Positions 1-7,663 are shown, counted from the stretch's first letter. The stretch: 64,000 nt of DNA from Crossiella sp. S99.2 (GCF_023094165.1 NZ_JALMDK010000008.1:363524-427523), one strand, 5' to 3'. The notes: generated by a model from the sequence alone, not told the origin. Made by a program: numbers and translations.

Positions 1-849
1 GCCCTTGACCCAGTTCGGCGAGGAGCAGTACCGCATCACCTTGCCGTCAAAGGGCGGCGCGGTCGGGTAGCCGATCGCGGTCAGCCCCTCGGCCAGCACG
101 CCGAAGGCCATGCCCTGCGCGCCGAGCGCGTCCTGGATCTTCTTGCCGTTGAGCGGCCGCATCCGCAGGAAGGCGATGTCGTAGGCCCAGCCCTCGCCGG
201 AGGTGCCCCGGTCGGAGCTTTCCGCCTTGGTCAGGAACTCGCGGGTGGTGTAGATCGACTCCGCCGCCCACTTGCCGTGCGGGGACTGCCCGGCCCGGTC
301 ACCGGGCACGAACATCACGTTGTCCGCCCACATCTTCTCGCCCTGGGTCTCCCACACGCAGTGCCCCGCGGTGGCCACCAGGACCTTGGACCCCGAGTTG
401 ACCACCGAGGCCGAGCACACGTACGGCTTGCCGCCGAAGGTGTAGTAGAGCCTGCCCACCGTGGTCTCGCTCAGCCCGGCCCGCGACCAGGCGTCGCCGC
501 GCGGGTTGGTGCCGTTGGAGTCCGGCTTGACCTGCCCGATCACCCCGTCGGATGGCTGGATCACCACCTGCGCGCCCGGGTTCTCCTTCGGCACGTCGCT
601 GCCGCCGTCGTTGGGACCGGGCTGCTTGGGCCGGGCGTCCCGCAGCCGGTCGCTGTTCCAGTAGTCGTTGACCTGCTGCGGAGTGGTGGAGAAGGTCTTG
701 CGCAGCTCGGAGGTCGGACCACCCTTGATCTCATCAGCGATGTTGCGGGTGGAAGGCCCGGCCTTCGGTGTCCCAGGAGAGACCTGGGTGCAGGCCGTGA
801 GCGCGGTGGCGGTGAGCAACACCGCCATCACGGCACTCAGTTGTCGCAT
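1..849 (-). CDS. Secreted trypsin-like serine protease (partial, C-terminus outside window)
   Basis: Read from ATG at 849 down to base 1 (283 codons, no stop), so the 3' end is missing. The N-terminus has a short hydrophobic signal with a lipobox-like LTAC, then a polar linker. The chymotrypsin-fold signatures are the histidine motif TAGHC (about residue 160) and the aspartate motif AYDIAFL (about 225); the nucleophilic serine would lie beyond the window. This fits V8/trypsin-like extracellular proteases of actinomycetes. It probably acts outside the cell, possibly lipid-anchored. It lies downstream of the MHS transporter gene on the same strand but is separated from it by a terminator, so it is likely its own unit. 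Confidence 0.85.
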   Translation of the reverse strand, partial: MRQLSAVMAVLLTATALTACTQVSPGTPKAGPSTRNIADEIKGGPTSELRKTFSTTPQQVNDYWNSDRLRDARPKQPGPNDGGSDVPKENPGAQVVIQPSDGVIGQVKPDSNGTNPRGDAWSRAGLSETTVGRLYYTFGGKPYVCSASVVNSGSKVLVATAGHCVWETQGEKMWADNVMFVPGDRAGQSPHGKWAAESIYTTREFLTKAESSDRGTSGEGWAYDIAFLRMRPLNGKKIQDALGAQGMAFGVLAEGLTAIGYPTAPPFDGKVMRYCSSPNWVKG

Positions 850-936
850 CGTCAATACCCCAGATGGCCGTGAAACGCGGATACCGCGGGCAGATTAGCC
901 CGATCGGAGCCATCGCACCCGGGGAAGTGGCCAAAA

Positions 937-972
937 GCCCGCCGGGTGGGCGACAAGCACCACCCGGCGGGC
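937..972 (-). terminator. Intrinsic terminator downstream of the MHS transporter gene
   Basis: A perfect 13-bp stem (937-949 pairs with 960-972) with a 10-base loop. Read on the minus strand it is followed by CTTTT. It lies about 70 bp past the transporter stop and before the protease start at 849, so it ends the transporter transcript. Confidence 0.8.
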
Positions 973-1043
973 CCGGTGATCAGCGGAAATCGGGTCCATC
1001 AGAAACAGTGATGATCAAGAGCTGTGATGATCAAGAACGGCGA

Positions 1044-2381
1044 TCAGCGGAACGAGCCCTCTTCCAGGGGGGAGGACTTCGAGGTCTCCCGCATGCTGCT
1101 GTAGACGATCAGCGAGACCAGCACGCACCCGGCGACGTAGTAGAAGTACACCGACTCCATGCCCTGCAGCTTCAGCCAGAGCGCGATGCCCTCCGCGGAC
1201 CCGCCGAAGATGGCCACGGTCAGCGCGTACGGCAGACCGACACCCAACGCGCGGATGTTGGTGGGGAACAGCTCGGCCTTCACGATCGCGTTGATCGAGG
1301 TGTAGCCGGTGACGATGATCAGCCCGGCCAGCATCAGGAAGAACGCGGCGACGGGGGAGTTGGTGCCGGCCAGCGCGGTCAGCAGCGGGACGGTGCCCAG
1401 GGTGCCGCAGACGCCGAAGAACAGCAGCAGCGGCCGTCGCCCGATCCGGTCGGACAGCTTGCCCGCCAGGGGCTGGATCACCACGAAGACGACCAGGGCG
1501 AGAAAGTTGATCCAGGCCGCGTTCTGCTTGCTGATGCCGCTGGTGTTGACCATGAACTTCTGGAGGTAGGTGGTGTAGGTGTAGAAGGCCACCGTGCCGC
1601 CCAGGGTCAGGCCGACCACCAGCAGGCACTCCCTGGGGTGCTGCAGCAGGGCGCGCAGGGTGCCGCGCTGCGGGGTCTTGCCCTCCTCGGCCTGGGCGAC
1701 CTTCTTGAAGCTCTCCGACTCGTCCATGCTGCGCCGCAGCCACATCACCACGATCGCGCCCGCCGCGCCGATGACGAAGGCGATCCGCCAGCCCCAGGAG
1801 TGCATCTGCTCCTCGGTCAGCACCTGCTGCAGCACGATCTGCACGCCGAGGGCGAGCAGCTGGCCCGCGGTCAGCGTGACGTACTGGAAGCTGGAGTAGA
1901 ACCCGCGCTTGCCCGGTGAGGCGACCTCGGAGAGGTAGGTCGCCGAGGTGGCGTACTCACCGCCCACCGACAGGCCCTGCAACAGTCGCGCGGCCACCAG
2001 CAGCGCGGGCGCGGCCAGACCGATCGAGGTGTAGGACGGGGTGACCGCGATGACCAGGGACCCGGCCGCCATCAGCGTCACGGACAGGGTCAGCGCGGCC
2101 CGGCGGCCGAACCGGTCGGCGTAGCGGCCCAGCATCCAGCCGCCGATGGGACGCATCAGGAAGCCGACCGCGAACACCGCGGCGGTGTTCAGCAGCTCCG
2201 CGGTGGAGTCGTTCTTGGGGAAGAACGAACTGGCGAAGTAGATGCTGAACGCTGTGTACGCATACCAGTCGTACCATTCGACCAGGTTGCCGATCGAGCC
2301 GCGCAGCACGTTCGCCACGACCCGCTTCTCACCCTGTTTGCCCCCGCCGCTGGGGACGTCCGCGCTGACGCCAACCGACAT
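1044..2381 (-). CDS. MFS transporter, metabolite:H+ symporter (MHS) family
   Basis: 445 aa, the usual length of the KgtP/ProP-like MHS family that imports dicarboxylates, proline/betaine or similar metabolites with protons. It has 12 predicted membrane segments, the loop 2-3 signature GRYADRFGRR (about 86-95), the GEYATSATYLSE segment typical of MHS proteins, and a second DRIGRR loop. The start ATG at 2381 has a good GGAGGG RBS. The substrate cannot be named from sequence. Its first 40 codons and promoter occur a second time at 45386-45591, because this is the integration site of the prophage. The N-terminus seen here is probably phage-supplied. Confidence 0.9.
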   Translation of the reverse strand: MSVGVSADVPSGGGKQGEKRVVANVLRGSIGNLVEWYDWYAYTAFSIYFASSFFPKNDSTAELLNTAAVFAVGFLMRPIGGWMLGRYADRFGRRAALTLSVTLMAAGSLVIAVTPSYTSIGLAAPALLVAARLLQGLSVGGEYATSATYLSEVASPGKRGFYSSFQYVTLTAGQLLALGVQIVLQQVLTEEQMHSWGWRIAFVIGAAGAIVVMWLRRSMDESESFKKVAQAEEGKTPQRGTLRALLQHPRECLLVVGLTLGGTVAFYTYTTYLQKFMVNTSGISKQNAAWINFLALVVFVVIQPLAGKLSDRIGRRPLLLFFGVCGTLGTVPLLTALAGTNSPVAAFFLMLAGLIIVTGYTSINAIVKAELFPTNIRALGVGLPYALTVAIFGGSAEGIALWLKLQGMESVYFYYVAGCVLVSLIVYSSMRETSKSSPLEEGSFR

Positions 2382-2468
2382 GTGCCCTCCTAGAGACCCC
2401 TGTCACAGTCGTGGCCGGGGGAGGTGAGGGCAAGCGGGAACGGGCAGAACTTACCTCCGCTTGAGGTA
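2263..2468. repeat. Left attachment repeat (attL region, probably phage-derived 5' end of the MHS gene)
   Basis: Aligns without gaps to 45386-45591 (about 177 of 206 positions equal). Identical stretches: 14 bp at 2263-2276, 29 bp at 2281-2309, 44 bp at 2329-2372, 28 bp at 2441-2468. Similarity stops sharply on both sides. Most mismatches cluster in 2410-2429, in the 5' UTR. If crossover took place in 2263-2309, everything from there to 2468 came with the phage and completes the host gene. Confidence 0.85.
2452..2468. promoter_or_regulatory. Palindromic operator-like site upstream of the MHS gene
   Basis: TACCTC-N5-GAGGTA, a perfect 6-bp inverted repeat with 5-bp spacer, about 70 bp upstream of the transporter start. 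It is conserved exactly in the right repeat (45575-45591) while the middle of the UTR is not. It is either the operator of the transporter regulator or, less likely, part of the recombination core. Confidence 0.5.
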
Positions 2469-2498
2469 GGAGTTGTGGATCTTGGTGCTAGCCAGTTT

Positions 2499-2516
2499 TG
2501 GGACAAATCTGGGACA
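2499..2516. promoter_or_regulatory. Two TGGGACA repeats, candidate integrase arm sites (left side)
   Basis: TGGGACA at 2499-2505 and 2510-2516. The same word occurs at 45215 and 45224, with TGGGACG at 45236, next to the right attachment repeat. Sites of this kind on both sides of attP are typical for tyrosine-integrase accessory binding. The remaining bases up to the gene at 2640 hold no other clear signal. Confidence 0.4.
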
Positions 2517-2639
2517 GACCATCGCTCGGCAACGGTGGCCCTGGGTAGCCGCCTGCCCACACTGAGCGGGCGGCGGCTGCCCAGGTTGCGTCCCCACGCG
2601 CTATCGTGAGGGTCACGTTAGGCGCGGAAGGGGACACCC

Positions 2640-3854
2640 GTGCACGAACTGACAGATGGTCAACGCCTGCGCGAACTGCGCGCGATCCGCGGCAAGAACA
2701 TGCGGCAGATCGCCGGGCTGGCCGGAATCAGCGCCTCCTACTACGGACGCCTGGAACGAGACGAGCAGCCGCTGAATTCGCGTAGCACGATCTGCGCGCT
2801 GGCGGCCGCGTTCGAAGTTGCGCCGTCCGCATTGACCGGCCAGCCTTCGCAGTCGACCGACCCGGCCATGGCTGAAGCGCAAGCCACACTTCCAGCGCTC
2901 CGGGTCGCCTTGGTCACCACAGAGTTCGGCAAGCCTGCCGAGGGGGCCAGGCGGCCGGTGCGGCAGTTGGTTACGGAAACGCAACAAGCGATCGGGTACC
3001 GAACCGATTGTGATTTCGCCGCGCTCGGCCGGATTCTCCCCAGCTTGGTGACTGGACTTCACACGGCGGTCGTCCAGGAACGAGGCGAAGAGCGCGTCGA
3101 GGCCATGCAGGCGCTGATCCACACGCTCGTTTCGGCGTCGGCGCTGATGCACGCCTTCTCCTATTCGATGGAGGCGTACACCGCATCAGATCGCGCGGTT
3201 CAGGTTGCGACCGAACTGGGTGACGGGTGGACGGCGGTCGCTAAGTTCTCGTTGGCTCACGCTCTTCTGCCCATGGGCAACGACGCGATGGCGCACGCCT
3301 ATCGCATCGCGTCCGAGAGCGCCGACGTGGCCCGGTCGCTCACAGGCCGGATCGAGGGTGACCCAGCCATCGCCGCATACGGCTCGCTGTGCCTGGTCTC
3401 CGCGCTCACCGCTGCGGTCACCGGCCGTGCGGCCGAGGCGGACGAGCGACTGGCCGCAGCCGCGGAGGTGGCCAAGCGGGCTGGTGACTGTAGTCCGACT
3501 GTCGCGACCTTCGGCCCGACGAACGTGCTCCTCTACCAGGCGAGCACGGCTCTGGAACGTGGCGACTACGAGGAGTCGATTCGGTTCGGCGACAGCGTCA
3601 ACCTTGCCGCGATCACCAACCCGGAGCGCGCGGCGAAGTTCTGTATCGACCGCGGCCGGGCACTTGCCGAGGTGCGTGGACGTGAGGCCGATGCAGTTGC
3701 GGAGTTCCGCAAGGGCGAGGCGTTGGCCCCGCTTCGGGTGCGGTCGAACAACTTCGCGAGGGCCACCGTCACGGGGCTGCTCAACCGGGTGCGCCGAGAA
3801 GCTGTCAGTCACGATCTTCGGGGTCTCGCGTACCGCATGGGGATGACCGCTTAA
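2640..3854 (+). CDS. XRE-family regulator with C-terminal TPR-like repeats
   Basis: 404 aa. An N-terminal Cro/C1-type helix-turn-helix (about 8-62) is followed by a long all-helical region with alanine-rich paired helices resembling TPR repeats. This architecture is known from WhiJ-like actinomycete regulators and from peptide-sensing Rgg/PlcR/Rap-type receptors. The start is GTG at 2640 with GGAAGGGG 7-8 bases upstream. It is the first gene inside the left end of the prophage, on the strand opposite to the lytic genes, and is followed at once by a strong terminator. It is expected to be expressed in the lysogen. Whether it binds a peptide is not known. Confidence 0.8.
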   Translation: MHELTDGQRLRELRAIRGKNMRQIAGLAGISASYYGRLERDEQPLNSRSTICALAAAFEVAPSALTGQPSQSTDPAMAEAQATLPALRVALVTTEFGKPAEGARRPVRQLVTETQQAIGYRTDCDFAALGRILPSLVTGLHTAVVQERGEERVEAMQALIHTLVSASALMHAFSYSMEAYTASDRAVQVATELGDGWTAVAKFSLAHALLPMGNDAMAHAYRIASESADVARSLTGRIEGDPAIAAYGSLCLVSALTAAVTGRAAEADERLAAAAEVAKRAGDCSPTVATFGPTNVLLYQASTALERGDYEESIRFGDSVNLAAITNPERAAKFCIDRGRALAEVRGREADAVAEFRKGEALAPLRVRSNNFARATVTGLLNRVRREAVSHDLRGLAYRMGMTA

Positions 3855-3870
3855 CCCGTCCGAGCGAACA

Positions 3871-3908
3871 ACGCGCTTGTGCCCTTGTAGGGCACAAGCG
3901 CGTTTTTG
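3871..3908 (+). terminator. Strong intrinsic terminator after the XRE/TPR gene
   Basis: A perfect 14-bp stem (3871-3884 with 3890-3903), a 5-base loop and then TTTTT. It separates the regulator from the short ORF at 3948. Confidence 0.9.
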
Positions 3909-3947
3909 CTGGTCATACCGTTCGTCGTGACAGAAGGAGAAGTCGCG

Positions 3948-4076
3948 ATGGACGGAAATTCCAGCATCCCCGTCGAGTACGGCATGCTGTGCTCCGACAC
4001 GGACTACCTGTGGCCAGGTGCTCCGGTCCCCACCGACGTGCTCGCCGATGGCGGAGGCTCTGCCCCGCACTCCTGA
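3948..4076 (+). CDS. 42-aa small protein downstream of the XRE/TPR regulator
   Basis: ATG at 3948 preceded by GAAGGAGA at ideal spacing; the stop is at 4074-4076. The product is acidic, with one Cys and no signal peptide or membrane segment. It lies between two intrinsic terminators, so it forms a mini-transcript of its own with room for a promoter at about 3909-3940. Function unknown. Its position next to a TPR-type regulator makes a partner peptide conceivable, as an inference only. Confidence 0.55.
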   Translation: MDGNSSIPVEYGMLCSDTDYLWPGAPVPTDVLADGGGSAPHS

Positions 4077-4080
4077 GACG

Positions 4081-4121
4081 GGCCCCCGGGTCGCGTGTCC
4101 CCACATAGCGACCCGGGGGCC
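4081..4121 (+). terminator. Intrinsic terminator after the 42-aa ORF
   Basis: A 14-bp perfect stem (4081-4094 with 4108-4121), 13-base loop, followed by TTCCTGTTC. It begins 4 bases past the stop codon of the small ORF. Confidence 0.8.
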
Positions 4122-4155
4122 TTCCTGTTCAGCCGACAGGTGGGGAGGCAGGGCG

Positions 4156-4437
4156 ATGACAGAACAGCAACTTCCAGGCCCGGAACGGCGGGCTGTCGGC
4201 GTCGGCCGACAGGGACAGCCGCGGACCATCACCACTCGACAGCTTCCCGACGACCGGATTCATCTCCAGATCGGTGCGGACGAGCCCGTCATCCTCTCCG
4301 CGGAGGAGGGGGCGCGGCACCGCAACCACGTGATCGACGCGCTCCCGAAGTCATGGTCGTACGGTGCAGAAGAGCCCGGCGAGGGCTGGGTACCTGACTT
4401 TGACGGCCGGGGCAAACCCAAGCGAGGCCCGCGATGA
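4156..4437 (+). CDS. Hypothetical protein, first gene of a small accessory operon
   Basis: 93 aa from ATG 4156, with GGGGAGGCAGGG upstream. It is hydrophilic, has no recognised domain, and ends in a basic tail. The stop overlaps the next start (ATGA at 4434-4437), which supports the reading frame. It begins a five-gene coupled operon (4156-5683) in the non-lytic left arm of the prophage, a usual place for cargo (moron) genes. Confidence 0.65.
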   Translation: MTEQQLPGPERRAVGVGRQGQPRTITTRQLPDDRIHLQIGADEPVILSAEEGARHRNHVIDALPKSWSYGAEEPGEGWVPDFDGRGKPKRGPR

Positions 4438-4631
4438 GCGCGGCCCTGTGGTTCGTCGCCATCACGGCGGCGGTCGGGGTGCCGCTGTTCGCGGTGCTGG
4501 CGATCCGCCGCGGCGGGCGGCCCGCCGTCTTCCCCGGCTCGGTGTCGGTGGCCGAGCTGCTCGACCGCGAGGACGCGACCTCCCTGCCGATGTATCCCAG
4601 CCCGGTCCGGCGGGAGTCGAACAATGGATGA
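4434..4631 (+). CDS. Small single-pass membrane protein
   Basis: 65 aa. One hydrophobic helix at about residues 3-23 is followed by an Arg-rich stretch and a cytoplasmic tail. Coupled by ATGA overlap to the gene before, and overlapping the next gene by 8 bp. Function unknown. Confidence 0.6.
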   Translation: MSAALWFVAITAAVGVPLFAVLAIRRGGRPAVFPGSVSVAELLDREDATSLPMYPSPVRRESNNG

Positions 4632-5133
4632 GCTGGTCTTCCGGGTGGCGGTGCTGCTGCCGGTCCTCGCGCTGGCCTACCGGGCGTTGGTGTCCGAGCC
4701 GGTGCGCGCAACCCTCCGGCGCGCGGCCGCCCGCCATGCCACCCGCGTCCTGCGAGGACGTGACTCGACGCCGAGTCTGGTGCGGCAGTTCCGCGAGGCT
4801 GGCCTCACCGCCAGCACCCAGGTTGAACAGGATCCGGTCCCTGCGTTTTGTGTGGGCGCAGGGCCGGTAGCGGGATCCCAGGTCGTGCTGGCTGGGTCCC
4901 GTGTGGTGGTGCGCCGTGCTGGCCGGCGCGGCGCATGGGTGGGGACGGTCGAGCGGGGCGGTGGCCTGCCTGCTCCCGTCTCCGCCCCACCAACCCCGGC
5001 GGCATTCCCCCCTCGGCCGTCGGATCCGACCGCAGCACACGGGCACCACCCCGTGCGGCGCGGTCGGGCAGTGGAGACGGCGGCGGCCTCCGGCCCCCCA
5101 TCCGTCGCCGTCTCCGCGCGGGGGTCAGCATGA
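4624..5133 (+). CDS. Hypothetical protein with N-terminal membrane helix
   Basis: 169 aa. A hydrophobic segment at about 5-22 is followed by a basic region; the second half is rich in Pro, Ala and Arg and of low complexity. The stop is shared with the next start (ATGA at 5130), so the frame is supported at both ends although the C-terminal half looks unconstrained. Confidence 0.5.
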   Translation: MDELVFRVAVLLPVLALAYRALVSEPVRATLRRAAARHATRVLRGRDSTPSLVRQFREAGLTASTQVEQDPVPAFCVGAGPVAGSQVVLAGSRVVVRRAGRRGAWVGTVERGGGLPAPVSAPPTPAAFPPRPSDPTAAHGHHPVRRGRAVETAAASGPPSVAVSARGSA

Positions 5134-5414
5134 GCACACCGACACCAGCGCCCGTGCCGTGCGTGTGGCGGCGCAGCACCTATGACGGCCTGGCCCACGC
5201 GATGATGCTGACCGAGGTCACGGACTCGACGAAGAAGAGCCTCAGCGCGGTCTGCACACACACCGCGCCCGCGCACAGCTGGACGGTGCTCACCGGCCCC
5301 GTGCCACCGGGCTGCGGGGCGTGCATGCTGGAGATCGGGTCACTACTGCCCGACCCGGCCGCGCGGCCGCGCGGCGCGCGCGAGCAGCCCGGCACGCTGT
5401 GGCGGTACGGGTGA
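5130..5414 (+). CDS. Small Cys/His protein, possible zinc-binding fold (1)
   Basis: 94 aa from ATG 5130 (ATGA overlap). It has the pattern AH-x19-CTH ... GCGAC, that is one His, one Cys and a CxxC pair, like small metal-binding proteins frequent in Pseudonocardiaceae islands. It is followed, with GTGA overlap, by a second protein with a similar ligand layout. Function unknown. Confidence 0.6.
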   Translation: MSTPTPAPVPCVWRRSTYDGLAHAMMLTEVTDSTKKSLSAVCTHTAPAHSWTVLTGPVPPGCGACMLEIGSLLPDPAARPRGAREQPGTLWRYG

Positions 5415-5683
5415 CCAGCCCGCTGTACCGGTGGGTACGCGGCCGCTCAGGCACCGTCGAGCGGGCCCACCAGGTGTACTCGGCAGGGCTGGACAGCGCG
5501 CTGCCGGTGGTGTCGGCGCGGTGCTGCTGGGTGGTGCAGATCGTGGAGCTGCTCGACCGCAGCCCCCTAGCGCCGCCGCTGCCGAACGCACCGGCGGTAG
5601 ACGCGCCGGTGGTGGAGGTGTGCGAGGACTGCCAGCGGCAGATCGAGCAGGACGAAGAGCGGTTGCGCTGGAGCTGGCGGTGA
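5411..5683 (+). CDS. Small Cys/His protein, possible zinc-binding fold (2)
   Basis: 90 aa from GTG 5411, which shares GTGA with the stop of the previous gene. It carries RAH, a CC pair and CEDC near the C-terminus, so the arrangement His ... Cys ... CxxC repeats that of its neighbour. It may be a diverged duplicate or a partner. Function unknown. Confidence 0.6.
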   Translation: MTSPLYRWVRGRSGTVERAHQVYSAGLDSALPVVSARCCWVVQIVELLDRSPLAPPLPNAPAVDAPVVEVCEDCQRQIEQDEERLRWSWR

Positions 5684-5831
5684 CACCAGCCCGGTGGGAC
5701 CCGACAGCATCATCTGGCCGGTGAACTCGGTGTGCGCCGACTGTGCTGACCTCGATGAGAAGTACCGATGGTGCAGGAAGGCTCCGGTGCGCGCGTACGC
5801 GCCGGTGAAGGAGATCCACGGGAGGAAGCAG

Positions 5832-6161
5832 ATGGGCGAGAACAACGGTGTTGACGTCGAGATCGGTCGGGACACCGCGCAGGACATCGTCCCGGTGGCC
5901 AAGACCGGACCTGCGGTGTGGGCAGCGCTGACCGGGGAGGCGCGTACCTCCTTCGAGGACGAGTTCAGGGCGGCGCTGGCCAAGACCGGAGAGGACTTCG
6001 ACCTCGACCGGCTGACCAAGGTCGTGCACGCCTGGTGGCCTGCTGCGTGGGGCACCGCCAACCCCGACCGCGAGGTGGACGAGGCGATCGAGCGGTACCG
6101 CGACGGCGACGAGTCCGAGGTCAGCCCGGCACCGGTCTATGACGGCGGCGAGAGGCCATGA
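5832..6161 (+). CDS. Antitoxin-like protein (DUF6247-type) of a toxin-antitoxin pair
   Basis: 109 aa, acidic. ATG 5832 has a strong GGAGGAAGCAG RBS; an in-frame GTG at 5694 would add a Cys-containing extension but has a poorer RBS. The FEDEFRAAL and LDRLTKVVHAWW segments resemble the DUF6247 proteins encoded just before RelE-like toxins in actinobacteria (recognised from memory). The stop overlaps the toxin start. It is expected to bind the toxin and repress the operon. Confidence 0.6.
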   Translation: MGENNGVDVEIGRDTAQDIVPVAKTGPAVWAALTGEARTSFEDEFRAALAKTGEDFDLDRLTKVVHAWWPAAWGTANPDREVDEAIERYRDGDESEVSPAPVYDGGERP

Positions 6162-6397
6162 CCTACGAGGTGCTCGTTGCCGACGTCGCCAAGGCCACCC
6201 TGGCCACCGCGCCCGCGGCTGCGAAGGCGGCGTTCGAGCGGAAGCGGCGGCAACTGTTGACCGATCCGCACGACGCGGGCCGGTACGTGGAGAAGGAAGA
6301 CCGCTACTACGGGGACATGGGCGAGCACGGCATCGTCTGCTACACCATCCACGACTCCGTGGTGCGCGTCGTGATCTGGCGCGTGCAGTTCAGCTGA
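6158..6397 (+). CDS. RelE/ParE-like toxin
   Basis: 79 aa, basic, compact, with ATGA overlap to the antitoxin. The RelE-fold pattern is visible: N-terminal strand MTYEVLVA, helix with FERKRRQLLTDP, a central GRYVEKEDRYYGDMG hairpin, and a C-terminal strand pair ending VVIWRVQFS. By family it would be an mRNA-cleaving ribosome-dependent toxin or a gyrase poison; which one cannot be told. As an addiction module it would stabilise the prophage. Confidence 0.7.
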   Translation: MTYEVLVADVAKATLATAPAAAKAAFERKRRQLLTDPHDAGRYVEKEDRYYGDMGEHGIVCYTIHDSVVRVVIWRVQFS

Positions 6398-6453
6398 CCA
6401 GGTCCGCGGTAGCGCCTGGCCTGCGAACCGGCCGCGCTAGCTGATTACGCACA

Positions 6454-6494
6454 AACGCGCCCCACCCTCCCGGCGCGGGAGGGTGGGGCGCGTT
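6454..6494. terminator. Bidirectional terminator between the TA pair and the late phage operon
   Basis: An 18-bp perfect stem (6454-6471 with 6477-6494) and a 5-base loop, sited between the plus-strand toxin stop and the end of the minus-strand holin gene at 6530. It should end both converging transcripts. Confidence 0.85.
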
Positions 6495-6529
6495 GTTGTG
6501 GGACCGGCCGAGAGGAAGGGCGGCCGGGC

Positions 6530-6760
6530 CTACCGCTGTGCGGTGCGGTAGGCGTCCAGGGTGCGGTGCAGGTAGGCCACCGCGGTCACCAGCGCCGTCC
6601 GGCCGACCGAGGCCAGCACCAGGCTCCAGGCGATGGTCTCGGACGAGATCAGTGGCAGGGCCACGACCAGCACGGCCAGGCCGACATCGATCAGCAAGTT
6701 CTGGCCGAGTGTGCGCAGCGCGCGGGACCGGGCGTCCCCGGCCGGGACGGGCTGGGTCAT
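6530..6760 (-). CDS. Putative holin
   Basis: 76 aa with two hydrophobic helices (about 20-40 and 44-64) and charged ends. It is the last gene of the late operon and overlaps the endolysin stop/start (6757-6760). Size, topology and position fit a holin that opens the membrane at lysis. Confidence 0.65.
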   Translation of the reverse strand: MTQPVPAGDARSRALRTLGQNLLIDVGLAVLVVALPLISSETIAWSLVLASVGRTALVTAVAYLHRTLDAYRTAQR

Positions 6761-7632
6761 GCCGGGTCCTCCGCAGTGTCGAGACGAACGCGCGCGCGGC
6801 GGTCGAGTTCGTTCGCGGTGGCGGTGGCCAGCTCGCTGAGCAGCGTGGAGGAGACCGTGCCCCAGTTGATGTTGCGGGCAAGCTCGGCCTCGTCGACATC
6901 ATCGTTCTCGGCCGCACGCGCGATCAGCGCGGCGAGGAACCCGCCGGGGCGGAGCAGGCCGAGGACCTCGCCGATCGGCGGGGCGAGCTGGCCGACGATG
7001 TGGTCGGCCCGCCAGTCGCAGTGCGCGATCTGCTGGCGCAGTGTGGTGTTGCGGCCCGACTCGTTCGGGTTGGCGAACTCTTCGTTGAGCACGTCCCTGA
7101 TCGCGCGGTACGCGTCGTCGTAGGACACGTCGTCACCTCCTGTTGAGTCCCCGGCCTTGGCCATGACCAAGTCCCAGGGGAAGTGCGGTCCGGGATCCCA
7201 GTGGGAGCCCTCCTTCATGCCCTCCGTCCAGTCGTGATGCCCGCACACCCCGGACTCCCCGGCCGCGACCTGGGCTGGGGTGAGCTTGCGGATCGGGATG
7301 CCGCGTGCCGAACAGCGTTGCCAGATCCACGCCGCGGTGAGGTCGAGCATCCGTGGGTGGCGCAGCCATTCGGCGCGGTCCCAGCGGGCGAAGCCGCACA
7401 GCTCGGCGTTGTCGCTGACCGGGTTGCCGGAGCGCAGCGTCCACGCCGCGCGGTCGTAGGGCACGTACTGCTCGATGCGGTGGTCGTCGATGCCGACGTG
7501 GCTGGATGCCTGGGTCTTGCCCTGGAAGAACCGGCCGAGCGCCTCGACGGTGCGGGCGCCCTCGGCGGTGTGGACGACGACCAGGCGGACCCGGGCGCCG
7601 CCGCGGCCGGAGTGGTGTGGGGACGCGATCAT
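6757..7632 (-). CDS. Endolysin, N-acetylmuramoyl-L-alanine amidase (Amidase_2/PGRP fold)
   Basis: 291 aa. Residues 10-160 form the amidase domain: zinc ligands H21 in VVVHTAEG, the His of GHHDW at about 132, and D146 in SHWDPGPHFPW; the SSHVGID strand is also typical. Residues 160-291 are helical and may bind the cell wall. It cleaves the bond between MurNAc and the stem peptide. There is no signal peptide, so export would need the neighbouring holin. Confidence 0.88.
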   Translation of the reverse strand: MIASPHHSGRGGARVRLVVVHTAEGARTVEALGRFFQGKTQASSHVGIDDHRIEQYVPYDRAAWTLRSGNPVSDNAELCGFARWDRAEWLRHPRMLDLTAAWIWQRCSARGIPIRKLTPAQVAAGESGVCGHHDWTEGMKEGSHWDPGPHFPWDLVMAKAGDSTGGDDVSYDDAYRAIRDVLNEEFANPNESGRNTTLRQQIAHCDWRADHIVGQLAPPIGEVLGLLRPGGFLAALIARAAENDDVDEAELARNINWGTVSSTLLSELATATANELDRRARVRLDTAEDPA

Positions 7633-7663
7633 GTGACCTCCGAACTCGTCGCGAAACCAGAAG

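Noticed and set aside
2441..2468. Recombination core at the 28-bp identity with inverted repeat
   Set aside because: Possible, but it would leave the phage carrying a useless yet codon-conserved transporter fragment; the core within 2263-2309 explains the repeat better. Kept as the alternative test.
5694..5831. N-terminal extension of the antitoxin from GTG 5694
   Set aside because: ATG 5832 has a much stronger RBS and the extension looks unlike the rest; still possible.
5343..6061. Minus-strand ORFs over the accessory cassette and TA genes
   Set aside because: They have no RBS and are composed of Arg/Pro/His shadow sequence, while the plus-strand frames are chained by start/stop overlaps.
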